Assembly: GCA_937870635.1 (NCBI GenBank)
Contig: CALMZP010000032.1
Location: forward strand, 62,001-126,000
DNA from: an uncultured Acidobacteriota bacterium
Lineage (GTDB): Bacteria > Acidobacteriota > Thermoanaerobaculia > Gp7-AA8
Length of the DNA: 64,000 bases
Reading direction: 5' to 3'
This document shows positions 1 to 6,970 of the stretch, piece after piece. The position numbers were made by a program, and so were the translations under genes. Position 1 is the first letter of the stretch. The number at the start of each line of letters is the position of its first letter. The notes below the pieces were generated by a model, which saw only the letters and a list, made by a program, of their open reading frames with translations, made no database searches and was not told the DNA's origin.

Positions 1-1
1 C

Positions 2-241
2 GAAGGAAAGGCGCGGATCCGGGAGATGTTTGGAAAGGAGTTCGCGCAGGCGAAAATGGTGTGCGTGGTCGAAAATCTCTTTGAGGATGGCGAATGGGCA
101 ATTCTCGAATGGAGTGATCCGCTGGGCTTGAGAGGCTGCGGCTTCTTTCAGGTGCGTGGCTCGCTCATTCAGTTTCAGCGCGGCTACTGGGACAAACTCT
201 CATTTCTACGAATGCATCGTCTGCCGCTGCCGCGAGAATGA
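2..241 (+). CDS. NTF2-like (SnoaL-type) protein, 5' truncated by the window edge
   Basis: The frame is open from the window start, so the first residues are missing. The visible 79 residues end in an aromatic-rich strand pattern (GFFQVRGSLIQFQRGYWDK near the C terminus) typical of the last strands of the nuclear-transport-factor-2 / SnoaL-like alpha+beta cone fold, often annotated as nuclear transport factor 2 family protein. An internal ATG at 26 is too late to be the natural start, because the preceding codons fit the same helix. The stop at 239-241 lies 24 bp before an attC core, as expected for the 3' end of a cassette gene. The family binds small hydrophobic molecules or acts as isomerase or hydrolase; the specific role is unknown. 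Confidence 0.65.
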   Translation, partial: EGKARIREMFGKEFAQAKMVCVVENLFEDGEWAILEWSDPLGLRGCGFFQVRGSLIQFQRGYWDKLSFLRMHRLPLPRE

Positions 242-264
242 GTTACACGGTGGGGGCAACATGC

Positions 265-367
265 GTCTAACTCAACGCTGCAGCCGATGCCAACCCGCGC
301 CGCGTGGGTCGTAGTTTGCTACTCTTCCGCGTGCGGGTTGGTGCGGCTGAGTGCTGATCCGTTAGAC
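265..367 (+). repeat. attC recombination site 1
   Basis: Core gtctaac (265-271) and core gttagac (361-367) bound a 103-bp imperfect palindrome. The inner arms cagccgatgccaacccgc and gcgggttggtgcggctg pair with unpaired bases, as in folded attC bottom strands. It separates the NTF2-like cassette from the DUF4160/DUF2442 cassette. Confidence 0.85.
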
Positions 368-425
368 AGTCGCAAAATCCACTCGTCGTAGAGCGGTTCC
401 GTCTCGATGCTACGATCGAGCGCAG

Positions 426-665
426 ATGAGCCCCACAGTTTTTCGCGACGGTCAATTTCGGTTCTACTTTAACTCGCGCGAAGAAGACCGAATACACGCA
501 CACGTCGAGTCGCCTGACGGTCAGTTGAAGGTGTGGCTTGAGCCTCGCATCGAACTGGCGCAGAATCACGGCGTACCGGAGCGCGATGTCACCAAAATTC
601 TCCGCATCCTCGAAGAACGACATGGCGAAATCGAAAAACGCTGGCGCGAACATCACCGACGCTGA
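426..665 (+). CDS. DUF4160 domain protein (cassette gene)
   Basis: This 79-aa protein covers the whole DUF4160 domain: an N-terminal GQFRFYFNSREEDRIHAHVE segment with the family's RxHxHV-type motif, then a strand carrying KVWLEP and a basic C-terminal helix ending REHHRR. Its 3' end overlaps the next gene (start at 622) by 44 bp, so the two are translationally linked and travel in one cassette between the attC sites at 265-367 and 901-1107. DUF4160 and DUF2442 proteins are commonly encoded side by side and are suspected toxin-antitoxin-like pairs; that role is inference, and no biochemical function is established that I can cite. Confidence 0.8.
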   Translation: MSPTVFRDGQFRFYFNSREEDRIHAHVESPDGQLKVWLEPRIELAQNHGVPERDVTKILRILEERHGEIEKRWREHHRR

Positions 666-906
666 AGTCACCAGCATTTCTCGTCATGGTTTCTGGCTCT
701 ATTTGGCCGGCCGAGAGCTCTTCGTCGACTTTCGGGAATTCCCATGGTTTGCCGAGGCGTCGGTTAAGCAGATCGTGAATGTTCGCTGGTCGCCGCCCGA
801 TCAACTTCATTGGCCTGATCTCGACATCGATTTGTCTGTTGAGTCGATCGAGCATCCCGAGAAGTTCCCGTTGTTTTTCGATCCTTCGCGTAGCGACGCT
901 GTCTAA
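622..906 (+). CDS. DUF2442 domain protein (cassette gene)
   Basis: The 94-aa product matches DUF2442: a strand carrying SISRHGFWLYLAGRELFVDF, a segment PWFAEASVKQI, and a C-terminal stretch rich in W, D and L. The start at 622 is chosen because the upstream reading in this frame is only the shadow of DUF4160, and the ATG sits inside that gene's end, implying coupled translation. The TAA stop (904-906) lies inside the attC core gtctaac (901-907), a hallmark of a compact integron cassette gene. It is probably the partner of the DUF4160 protein; function unknown. Confidence 0.8.
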   Translation: MAKSKNAGANITDAEVTSISRHGFWLYLAGRELFVDFREFPWFAEASVKQIVNVRWSPPDQLHWPDLDIDLSVESIEHPEKFPLFFDPSRSDAV

Positions 907-1107
907 CTTCACGCAGCAGCTGTCGCGGCCCGGCGTAGCGCCTGCCATCTGACCCTCCCAGTGTTCGGGCAAGCTAAGATGGAGCACGACTTCGGCACGC
1001 GGAACTGGCCGCGCAGCTGAGCCCAGACGGCAACCGCTGCCACGTGAGTCCCAAGTGCGTTACTCTTCCGCGCGCGGTTGCCGCGGCTGAGCGGCAAACC
1101 GTTGGAC
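901..1107 (+). repeat. attC-derived region 2 (composite or expanded)
   Basis: A good left core gtctaac (901-907) is followed by a left arm close to that of the site at 2155. The matching right core is gttggac (1101-1107), with a right arm almost identical to the site ending at 2747. The 207-bp span is too long for one ordinary attC, and a degenerate core-like gcccagac sits at 1021. It looks like two attC halves brought together by recombination or by loss of a small cassette. Confidence 0.55.
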
Positions 1108-1163
1108 GGCGAGGTCGAAATTCTGAAGACCGCTCAGGCTGTATGGCGGAGAACAGCGGCCCC

Positions 1164-1196
1164 GGTTGGCGCCGGTGATCGCCAAATCCGTTGGAC
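1164..1196 (+). repeat. attC right-half remnant
   Basis: The segment ends in the core gttggac (1190-1196) preceded by an arm ggttggcgccggtgatcgcc that resembles the right arm of the site ending at 1609. No matching left core is visible, so this is a solo right half. Confidence 0.45.
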
Positions 1197-1266
1197 GGGC
1201 GGAATGAGAGTTCTTAGCCAACGAGAAGTCGGTTAGGAACAGCGAAGCGCGGAGCTGGAGGTTAAT

Positions 1267-1419
1267 GTGCTCGAACTACTCATCGTTGTTCTATTGGTTC
1301 TTTGGCTTGTTGGATTCTTTGGACCGGCGCGCATACCTCGAATCCCACGGACGGGGAATCTGATTCACATATTGCTCGTGATCATCCTTGTCCTCATCAT
1401 CGTCAGGTTACTCACTTAA
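1267..1419 (+). CDS. Tiny membrane protein, DUF5670 / lmo0937-like (cassette gene)
   Basis: A 50-aa GTG-initiated frame encodes two hydrophobic helices (about residues 3-19 and 32-49) split by a short polar loop around RIPRIPRTGN. The arrangement, with the second helix opening as GNLIHILLVI, matches the small lmo0937/DUF5670 membrane protein family, whose members keep a G-x-hydrophobic-H-hydrophobic pattern at that point. The start is decided by ggagg at 1257-1261, five bases before GTG. It lies between an attC remnant ending at 1196 and the attC at 1508-1609, so it is the gene of its own cassette. Function unknown. Confidence 0.7.
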   Translation: MLELLIVVLLVLWLVGFFGPARIPRIPRTGNLIHILLVIILVLIIVRLLT

Positions 1420-1507
1420 TCATTTGCCGTGAGTCTCAGACCTGAAGCGGGATCGAGGAATCCGTCTCACGCATGATCGGCCGCGCGCCACACCGAATTG
1501 CCGCGCC

Positions 1508-1609
1508 ATCCAACCTTGCGCTGCACCGGACGTGAACCGCTGCCACATTTGCCGCAGGTTTATACTTCAGTGCGCGCGGTTCACGCCGGTGAGCGCTGGG
1601 CCGTTGGGC
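1508..1609 (+). repeat. attC recombination site 3
   Basis: Left core atccaac (1508-1514) and right core gttgggc (1603-1609) bound 102 bp. Inner arms gtgaaccgctgcc and gcgcggttcacgcc are inverted. Confidence 0.75.
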
Positions 1610-1664
1610 TGACCGAAGAGAGCGCAGAATCGGGTCTGCGTCTTCCCGGTTGTAGGATGACGTC

Positions 1665-1894
1665 ATGACTAAGCGGTACGCGAGCTCTACGAGAAGGCTT
1701 CCCAGCTTTCGGAAAACGACCGGGCGGAACTCGCCGTTCTTCTCCTAGAAACACTTCAGGAGCCTGGCGTTCCAGGAGTGGAGCAGGCATGGGCGAACGA
1801 CATCGAACGTCGCCTTGCTGATTATCGCGCCGGCCGGGTCCGCACGATTTCGTGGCAGGAGCTCCGTTCGCAGCGGCATCGCTCGAGCCGCTGA
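1665..1894 (+). pseudogene. Addiction-module antitoxin-like gene (PF09720 type), frameshifted
   Basis: An ATG at 1665 begins MTKR and then the frame is lost; one frame away the sequence continues as a clear addiction-module component protein (ELYEKASQLSENDRAELAV, then LLLETLQ and a C-terminal segment with RRLADYRAGRVRTISW). That continuation has no in-frame start. A one-base loss near 1677 explains both halves. The family pairs with RelE/ParE-type toxins, and a broken toxin gene follows with a TGATG overlap (1892-1896), so the original was a standard two-gene module in one cassette. A sequencing indel cannot be excluded. Confidence 0.65.
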
Positions 1895-2146
1895 TGCTTC
1901 CATTGCAGTTCTTTGAGAAAGCAAGCCAAGAAATCGAGCACGAGCGGAGCTACTACCGCCAGCGCAGCATCACCGCCGAAACTGCATTTCTTCGCGAGCT
2001 CGATCACGCCGGCAGCGTCATTTCAGAAGCGCTTTCGGTCGTTTCCTTTCTCGCTCGTGTACTTCGTTGAAAGCCAGATAATCTTTGTTGTCTCACTTGA
2101 AAGTCATAGCAAGAGACCGGACTACGGGCGCGAAAGGCTACGCTAG
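1894..2146 (+). pseudogene. RelE/ParE-family toxin gene, internally deleted and frameshifted
   Basis: From ATG 1894 the product begins with a ParE-like helix (FFEKASQEIEHERSYYRQR, then FLRELDHA). The C-terminal toxin signature is in another frame: RFRSFPFSLVYFVESQIIF followed by KRPDYGRERL, matching the family's RRFPFxVVY ... H/S-x-RRPGYWRDR end. The region between them, which in this family holds about 15-20 residues, is shortened as well as out of frame, so this is decay rather than a single base error. It stops 8 bp before the attC at 2155. Confidence 0.65.
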
Positions 2147-2154
2147 TGGCGGCT

Positions 2155-2251
2155 GCCCAACTCCACGCAGTAGTTGTCGCGGCCCGGCTTCGGGTCGGCA
2201 GCCTTCACGTTTCTCGCGCGGGCCGAACCGCCTGAGGTTGGAACGTTGGGC
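2155..2251 (+). repeat. attC recombination site 4
   Basis: Cores gcccaac (2155-2161) and gttgggc (2245-2251) are exact complements of each other and bound 97 bp with inverted inner arms around gtcgcggcccgg and gcgcgggccgaacc. Confidence 0.85.
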
Positions 2252-2644
2252 GGACATGTTTGGAACTCGTCGAACGCGTGTTGCTTGCGTGTGGTGACGC
2301 GCGACAACGCTTCAGCGGGAACTGATACAAACCCAGCGCGTAACGGCGGCATGGAAGACCTGGCTCTCGGTGAGAGCGTCCGGCGCGGTGACCCGACTGT
2401 ACGGAGCTGGCACGCTATTTCCCCGCTGCACGCGGACCCCCACAGGCTTTCAGCGGCTGCGAAACGCGCTGTTCCTGAGCGCCGCGGAAGGTGACAACCC
2501 TACGTGTCTCAATCTCGCGATCGCTCGTCAAACGGGACGAACCGGCCTGATGCTGGGGCTCAGCGAGGTATCGCACGCGCGACCAAGGTCGAGGCGCCCA
2601 ACCCTTCGCGGGCAATTCTCGGCTTGGTCGAGCACTGATCTGCC
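2252..2644. other. Cassette body without a confident gene
   Basis: About 390 bp between two attC sites. The most gene-like reading runs rightward from about 2262 (LELVERVLLACGDARQRFSG) and would continue after a one-base shift as ELIQTQRVTAAWKTWLS, but I recognise no family and see no clean start. An extra gcccaac core-like word lies at 2596-2602. I report no CDS here. Confidence 0.4.
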
Positions 2645-2747
2645 GCCCAACCAGGCCGCTGTATCCGACGGCAACGGCGCCGCGATAGCTCCAAGCGCGG
2701 TAGACTTTCGCGTGCGGTTGCCGCGGCTGAGCGGCAAACCGTTAGAC
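2645..2747 (+). repeat. attC recombination site 5
   Basis: Cores gcccaac (2645-2651) and gttagac (2741-2747) bound 103 bp. The right arm gcggttgccgcggctgagcg repeats in the degraded site ending at 1107, showing common descent of the array's attC sites. Confidence 0.85.
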
Positions 2748-2755
2748 GGGAATCC

Positions 2756-2986
2756 GTGATCGTCGGTCCTCTGAATGACCGCTCTGCTAACCCTGCGGTG
2801 CAGGTTGGATCGCGCTCAGCTAAGCGCGTTGCACTGGCTTCCGTTGCCTTGATGCAGCAGTACCTCGATCCTGCAGTCACCACACCGCCGAGTGGCGCCA
2901 TGAAAGCGGTTCCGGTGGAACTGCGCATTCGGATTGCGGAGAAGGAATGCGGCTATCACTTCCAGTTGGCTCCAGGAGCCGTCTAA
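2756..2986 (+). CDS. Hypothetical cassette protein
   Basis: A 76-aa GTG-initiated frame begins eight bases after the attC at 2645-2747 and ends with TAA inside the next attC core gtctaac (2981-2987). Its placement between attC cores, with the stop inside the core, is the main support. The sequence ends in a short basic-acidic stretch (VELRIRIAEKECGYHFQL); I recognise no domain. The ribosome-binding site is unclear, so the start is uncertain. Confidence 0.5.
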   Translation: MIVGPLNDRSANPAVQVGSRSAKRVALASVALMQQYLDPAVTTPPSGAMKAVPVELRIRIAEKECGYHFQLAPGAV

Positions 2987-2998
2987 CTCACGTCTAAC
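2981..2998 (+). repeat. Duplicated left attC core, site truncated
   Basis: Two left cores, gtctaac at 2981-2987 and again at 2992-2998, follow each other at 11-bp spacing, with no GTTRRRY partner within 200 bp to the right. The cassette array appears to end here by truncation. Confidence 0.55.
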
Positions 2999-3087
2999 TC
3001 CTGGAAGACCGACGTTCACGAAGCCAGAGCGCTCGCCTTGCTCGTCGACGACCCCGTATGTGGGAGGGCGCAGCGTAGAATCTGCGA

Positions 3088-3450
3088 ATGCGCAACGTTG
3101 CCTGCCTTGCTCTATTTGCGGCACTTGCAGCATCGGTCACCGCCAAAACGGTCGGCATCGATGCAACAGTCACAGAGATCGCGCCGGACTGCTACGTCTG
3201 CAGAGTGGCGGCGGTTGGCAAACCTCACGATGTCACCCTGGCCGCTCGAGAAATCAACGTGGAAGAGGGCCGAACAGCGACGGTGACCTGGTCAGAGGAT
3301 CCAAAGCCATCATCGTGGATCGACTACAACGCAACCTGCTCCGTCTCGGCGGACGGTTCCAAGGCCACCGTCGTCGTGAAGATTCGAGCTCGGGATGGAC
3401 AACGAAGATCCGACGGCACCTACACCGCGATCGTGAAGCCGCAACGCTGA
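3088..3450 (+). CDS. Small exported hypothetical protein
   Basis: The 120-aa product begins with a classical signal peptide (basic MR, hydrophobic core to about residue 17, likely cleavage after SVTA) followed by a beta-rich domain of about 100 residues with three cysteines, two of them in CYVC. This suggests a secreted or periplasmic immunoglobulin-like fold. I do not recognise a family. It stands alone, just after the truncated attC, and could be either the last cassette or the first chromosomal gene. No strong Shine-Dalgarno site precedes the ATG. Confidence 0.55.
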   Translation: MRNVACLALFAALAASVTAKTVGIDATVTEIAPDCYVCRVAAVGKPHDVTLAAREINVEEGRTATVTWSEDPKPSSWIDYNATCSVSADGSKATVVVKIRARDGQRRSDGTYTAIVKPQR

Positions 3451-3519
3451 CAGGCCCGGGACCGCAGCGACCATCGCCGCAGAGTGAAACGCGTTTTCAC
3501 CAGCAGAAACGCGCATGGA

Positions 3520-3675
3520 ATGCCCAAAGTTGTCGCCATCATGTCCATGTCACTCGCCGGCTTCGTCGCCGACCGCAACGACGCGTCGCCGAAGTATCGA
3601 CTGGTACTTCCACCCGGGTGACAATCCCACTGTCGGCGTCACGCATCCGCGCTATCCCGTGCGCAAAGCTTAGAG
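3520..3675 (+). pseudogene. Fragment of a RibD-C / dihydrofolate-reductase-like gene
   Basis: The reading starts MPKVVAIMSMSLAGFVADRN, which is the N-terminal strand and active-site loop of the bacterial dihydrofolate reductase-like (RibD C-terminal) family, where MSxSLDGFxAD is the usual pattern. After that the frame shifts and continues as SIDWYFHPGDNPTVG, the next block of the same family, then stops. Only about 50 of some 190 expected residues remain, and the usual Asp in SLDGF is Ala. A complete family member is at 23425-24006. Confidence 0.55.
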
Positions 3676-3750
3676 GGGATCGACGGTATCGACGCGCAAT
3701 GCGACCCCTTGGCTACTCCGCCAGCGCGGTAAACTTCCACTTTCGACACA

Positions 3751-3968
3751 ATGACCACTCTCCTTCTTCTCGCGCTCACCATCGTTACGGCGACACCTGA
3801 GCCGGTAGAACTGACGGTCGACGTCCATCACGAGAATGGCGCGCTTCCCGGAGTGACGATCGAACTTTCACATGGCGGGAAGACAATGGAAGTCATCACC
3901 GATGCGTGCCCGATCCGTTTACATTCAGCGTGACTCCCTGGACCATTCAGGGATATCCGGTCCGCTGA
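3751..3968 (+). pseudogene. Small exported protein with carboxypeptidase-regulatory-like fold, probably frameshifted
   Basis: The frame from ATG 3751 encodes a short signal peptide (TTLLLLALTIVTATP) and then a strand pattern VELTVDVHHENGALPGVTIE, typical of a carboxypeptidase-regulatory (CarboxypepD_reg) beta sandwich. At about 3905 the expected final strand, FTFSVTPWTIQGYPV, appears in a different frame and ends at 3968; the original frame stops at 3933. The gene is therefore either short and unusual or broken by a one-base change. Confidence 0.45.
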
Positions 3969-4078
3969 TCCAGAGCAGAGGGACAACCAATGACCCGAGT
4001 GCGCGCAGTTTGCCGGGTCGGAGAAGGCCATGCATGTGGTGCTCCGGCGAGCCGTAGCGTGGCTGACGGAGAACCGGT

Positions 4079-4106
4079 CACGCGGAGACGCGGAGAACGC
4101 GGAGTG
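4079..4106. repeat. Short acgcggag tandem word
   Basis: Three near copies of acgcggag (8-9 bp period) lie directly upstream of the metallo-hydrolase gene. A weaker related string (gtagagtacgcggagggacc) occurs near 6290-6310 upstream of the GYD gene. Confidence 0.5.
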
Positions 4107-4121
4107 AGCAAGGGGGCAGAG

Positions 4122-5030
4122 ATGATGATCCGTTTCGTCCGGTGGGCGGTTGCACTTCTCTCGTTGTCGCTGTTTGCATCGTCTACGCTTCTCGCGAAGC
4201 CGAAGCCGGAGACGCGGATCACCGTCCTGTCCGATGCGTTCTCCCGCAATTCGAAGCTGGATCTCGATTGGGGTTACGCGGCGCTCGTCGAGCACGACGG
4301 GAAACACATCCTCTTCGACACAGGGAACAACGCCGGCAAGTTCGCAGCGAACGTGCGAGCACTGGGGATCGATCTGTCACGGCTCGATTTCGTCGTAATC
4401 TCTCACCGTCACGGCGACCACACCGACGGCCTGCACCACCTGCTGAGCGTCAACCCGAACGTGCCGATCTACGTCCCTGAAGACGAATACTTCGGGGGGC
4501 CGACGCCACCCGTGTTCTTCTCGCAACCAGTTCCCTCTCTCCCCCGGCACATGCGGTACTTCGGCGGCGCGGTTCCCGACGTCATCCCGCACGGAACACC
4601 GTGGCGCGAGGCCAGGTTTCGGCCGGTTCGCGGAACTCATGAAGTGGCGCCGGGGATCCGGCTCGTCGCGAACCGATCGCAGACCGGCGCCTTCAGCGAA
4701 ACGCCGGAAGTGTCATTGGTACTCGACACTCCCGATGGTCCGATCGTGGTCGTCGGCTGCTCACACCCGGGGATCGAACGGATCGTGGAGTCCGTCAACG
4801 CGAAACAGACCGGCGTTCGCCTCATCGCCGGAGGCCTGCACCTCGTGACGACGCCACCGGCCGAGATCCAGCGCGTCGGTCTGTCTCTTCGTGACAAATG
4901 GAGAGTGAAAGCGATCGCTCCCGGACACTGCACGGGTGAGACCACGTTTGCTTCATTCATGAAGATCTGGGAAGCCGAATACACGTACGCCGGTGTGGGC
5001 ACCGTCATCACGGTGCGCCGGCGCGGTTGA
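4122..5030 (+). CDS. Exported metallo-beta-lactamase-fold hydrolase
   Basis: The 302-aa protein has a signal peptide (about residues 1-24, ending LLAKP) and an MBL-fold domain. The metal motif HRHGDH lies at residues 95-100, a later ligand in GCSHPG and another in GGLHL, with the C-terminal GHCTGE block. These features match the MBL subfamily annotated as 7,8-dihydropterin-6-methyl-4-(beta-D-ribofuranosyl)-aminobenzene-5-phosphate synthase-like, but the true substrate is unknown and export to the periplasm argues for a different role. The start at 4122 is preferred over the upstream ATG at 3990 because it follows aagggggcag and begins the signal peptide. It is monocistronic by spacing. Confidence 0.85.
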   Translation: MMIRFVRWAVALLSLSLFASSTLLAKPKPETRITVLSDAFSRNSKLDLDWGYAALVEHDGKHILFDTGNNAGKFAANVRALGIDLSRLDFVVISHRHGDHTDGLHHLLSVNPNVPIYVPEDEYFGGPTPPVFFSQPVPSLPRHMRYFGGAVPDVIPHGTPWREARFRPVRGTHEVAPGIRLVANRSQTGAFSETPEVSLVLDTPDGPIVVVGCSHPGIERIVESVNAKQTGVRLIAGGLHLVTTPPAEIQRVGLSLRDKWRVKAIAPGHCTGETTFASFMKIWEAEYTYAGVGTVITVRRRG

Positions 5031-5048
5031 TCTCCTTCCGCCGTTCCG

Positions 5049-5510
5049 CTACTTCGTGGCATCCACTGATGTCGGCTGCCCCTCGATCACCACCACGGGA
5101 TGCGTCTGCTCGATCTTCACCGTTCCATCGAGGACCTCCGTGCGATAGCTTCCGGGAGCGACGTTCTCGACACGGGTCACGGCGCCATCCAGGCGGATCT
5201 CGGCGATGCCGTTGCAGTAGCAGCGCACATCCTCCTCGCCGTCCGGCAGCACGAAACGGACTTTCTTCTTCGCGTCGGGCGCGGCGTGAATGACCACCGT
5301 GCCTCCCGGCGTGAGCGCGACGCGAACCTCCGGTCCCGGGATCGTCGTCCTCACCGTCTGGGACGCGTAGCCATTCGCCGAAACAGAGACCCGGTACTCA
5401 CCGTGATCGGCCTCTGATAGCCGCTCTGTTCGGACAGGGCGATGTTCACGTTCGCCGACGGGAGGCCGGCGCCCGTCGCGTCGACCACCTGTCCACTCCA
5501 TTACGCATCC
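5049..5510 (-). pseudogene. 3' remnant of a carboxypeptidase-regulatory-domain gene
   Basis: On the minus strand a C-terminal coding stretch reads YRVSVSANGYASQTVRTTI, then RVALTPGGTVVIHAAPDAKK, and ends at TAG 5049-5051. Upstream, in a different frame, lies the start of a carboxypeptidase-regulatory repeat (SGQVVDATGAGLPSANVNIA). Together they form about 150 residues of a repeat-rich secreted protein with a frameshift near 5410 and no start. Its N-terminal part is gone, and a complete hypothetical gene begins just upstream (5522-6091, same strand). Confidence 0.6.
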
Positions 5511-5521
5511 GGCCGTCCGGT

Positions 5522-6091
5522 TCAGGCGATGAGCCGTGATGGCGGAAGCGACGAGTTTTCCTTCAGCGCCTCGAACGCCCGGATCAGCAGCGACGGATCT
5601 GCCGCGAAGCACAAGACCGGCATCTGCGAGACGTAAGCGAAGCCGAATGCCGCCTCCGCGGCGAAGGCCGAGAGCTTCCTCCGAACGCTCTCTTCCATCC
5701 GGCTGCGCTCCGTGCGCGAAAAATTCTGGTCGAGCACCAGCGTCAGCCGGTGCGGCCGCGCGCGGATGATGCGCAGGAGCTCGTCGCGGAAAATGTAACG
5801 CGCGCTCTTCGCGCCGCTGATGGCGGTGAGCGAGACGCCGTGGTCCGGATCCAGGAGCAGGTTCGGCGCGGTGAGGCACGGCTCGAAATAGGCGGCACGA
5901 TCGATCCCGGTCCGCAACCGTTCGGCCGAAAGAATCGTGGCGTTCAGGAACTTCGCGAGCTGTCCGGCGGCCGCCGGGTCGATCTCACGGGTGAACATGG
6001 GATGAACCGACCACCTGCCAAAGTCCGACAGCCAGTTGATGAACGACTTCCTGACGATGTCGTATGAGTCCCCGGGAAACGGCAGATTCAT
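5522..6091 (-). CDS. Hypothetical protein, 189 aa
   Basis: An open frame with good coding character and a plausible N terminus (MNLPFPGDSYDIVRKSFINW). It has no signal peptide or membrane helix. The middle contains a hydrophobic strand HRLTLVLDQNFSRTERSRM with a basic flank, and the C terminus is helix-rich. I do not recognise the family. The next feature downstream on the same strand is the broken regulatory-domain gene at 5049-5510. The region upstream (6092-6353) has no gene I can support. Confidence 0.6.
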   Translation of the reverse strand: MNLPFPGDSYDIVRKSFINWLSDFGRWSVHPMFTREIDPAAAGQLAKFLNATILSAERLRTGIDRAAYFEPCLTAPNLLLDPDHGVSLTAISGAKSARYIFRDELLRIIRARPHRLTLVLDQNFSRTERSRMEESVRRKLSAFAAEAAFGFAYVSQMPVLCFAADPSLLIRAFEALKENSSLPPSRLIA

Positions 6092-6353
6092 GGACGGGAT
6101 CCATGGTAACTCGGGGATCCGCCCGGCGAACGGCCGAACCCTTCACGTCGCGGCGAGAGCATGCCGTCCTCCAGCGGGTCGCGCCTGTCCGACAATGGCT
6201 CCATGCAAACCGTGGGAAGCGATGCCCGGGCCGTCGGGCTGCCGCGGATCCTGTTCTCTCTGCAAGAGCTACCCGTACACCACAGAGGCGTAGAGTACGC
6301 GGAGGGACCGTAGAGAGCTTCTGCAAGCAATCGATGAACGAAGGAGAAAACCG

Positions 6354-6686
6354 ATGCCGATGTACCTGACCCGGTTCAGCTACACGCCCGAAACGTGGGC
6401 AAAGCTCATCAGAAATCCCGAGGATCGCCGGGCGGCGGCGAAGAAGTACATTGAATCCGTGGGCGGCAAGCTGCACGGTTTCTGGTACGCGTTCGGCGAC
6501 AACGACGGGTACAACCTGTGGGAGGCTCCCGACAACGTGTCGATGGCAGCGACGGCGCTCGCGATCAGCGGCGGCGGAGCGCTCAGCTCCTTCCACACGA
6601 CCGTGCTCCTCAGCGTGGAGGAGACCATGGCCGCGATGCAGAAGGCTGCCTCCATCGGCTACAAGCGGCCTGGAGACGAAGGATAG
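6354..6686 (+). CDS. GYD-domain protein
   Basis: The 110-aa protein covers the GYD domain (PF08734): a ferredoxin-like beta-alpha-beta fold opening MYLTRFSYTPETW and carrying the strand GFWYAFGDNDGYNLWEAPD, where the family's GxYD-like motif appears as DGYNLWEAPD. A C-terminal helix VEETMAAMQKA follows. The family is small, stand-alone and of unknown function, with fold similarity to dimeric alpha-beta barrel stress proteins. Start chosen by aaggag 8-13 bp upstream of the ATG. Confidence 0.85.
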   Translation: MPMYLTRFSYTPETWAKLIRNPEDRRAAAKKYIESVGGKLHGFWYAFGDNDGYNLWEAPDNVSMAATALAISGGGALSSFHTTVLLSVEETMAAMQKAASIGYKRPGDEG

Positions 6687-6877
6687 GTGCGACATTCTCG
6701 ACGATGTCTTCGCCGGCGGAACTCTTTTCCTCGCCGAGATTTTACAGGCCGCGGGGTCGTTCGCGGCCGGACCATCCACGACGAAGATCTACCGCTCGAG
6801 AGCAAGGAGCCGGTCACGCAGGCGGGTGAATCCTTTTTCCACAATCTGGCTCTTCCCTCATGAAAGGGATTGAAGCC

Positions 6878-6970
6878 ATGAACGGATTTTTCACCACGAA
6901 TGAAGGAACCATCGACCGCGTCCTGCGAGTGCTCGTCGGCATCGCTCTCCTCTCCCTCGTCTTCAGCGGC
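6878..6970 (+). pseudogene. DUF2892 (YgaP-like) inner-membrane gene, truncated after its first helix
   Basis: From ATG 6878 (preceded by aaggga) the product starts NEGTIDRVLRVLVGIALLSL, the conserved N-terminal segment and first helix of DUF2892 membrane proteins. The family normally continues with a second helix and a CP-containing end for a total near 60-70 residues. Here similarity ends at about 6963, exactly where the oppositely oriented methyltransferase gene has its stop, and the frame then reads antisense to that gene. The end of the gene has been lost by a junction, not by a point change. Confidence 0.65.

Larger units (their letters stand above)
1..2998. mobile_element. Integron gene-cassette array (attC cluster, no integrase in window)
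   Basis: Short plus-strand genes alternate with 97-103 bp imperfect inverted repeats bounded by RYYYAAC on the left and GTTRRRY on the right, which is the attC architecture of integron cassettes. Complete pairs are gtctaac/gttagac (265-367), atccaac/gttgggc (1508-1609), gcccaac/gttgggc (2155-2251) and gcccaac/gttagac (2645-2747); degraded sites lie near 901-1107, 1164-1196 and 2981-2998. The right arms of the sites ending at 1107 and 2747 are nearly identical. All genes face right with attC at their 3' side, so any integrase and attI should lie left of position 1. If none is there, this is an attC cluster lacking an integrase (CALIN). Confidence 0.82.

Noticed and set aside
1-4000. Integron integrase gene
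   Set aside because: No tyrosine-recombinase frame or motif exists on either strand of the array or its right flank.
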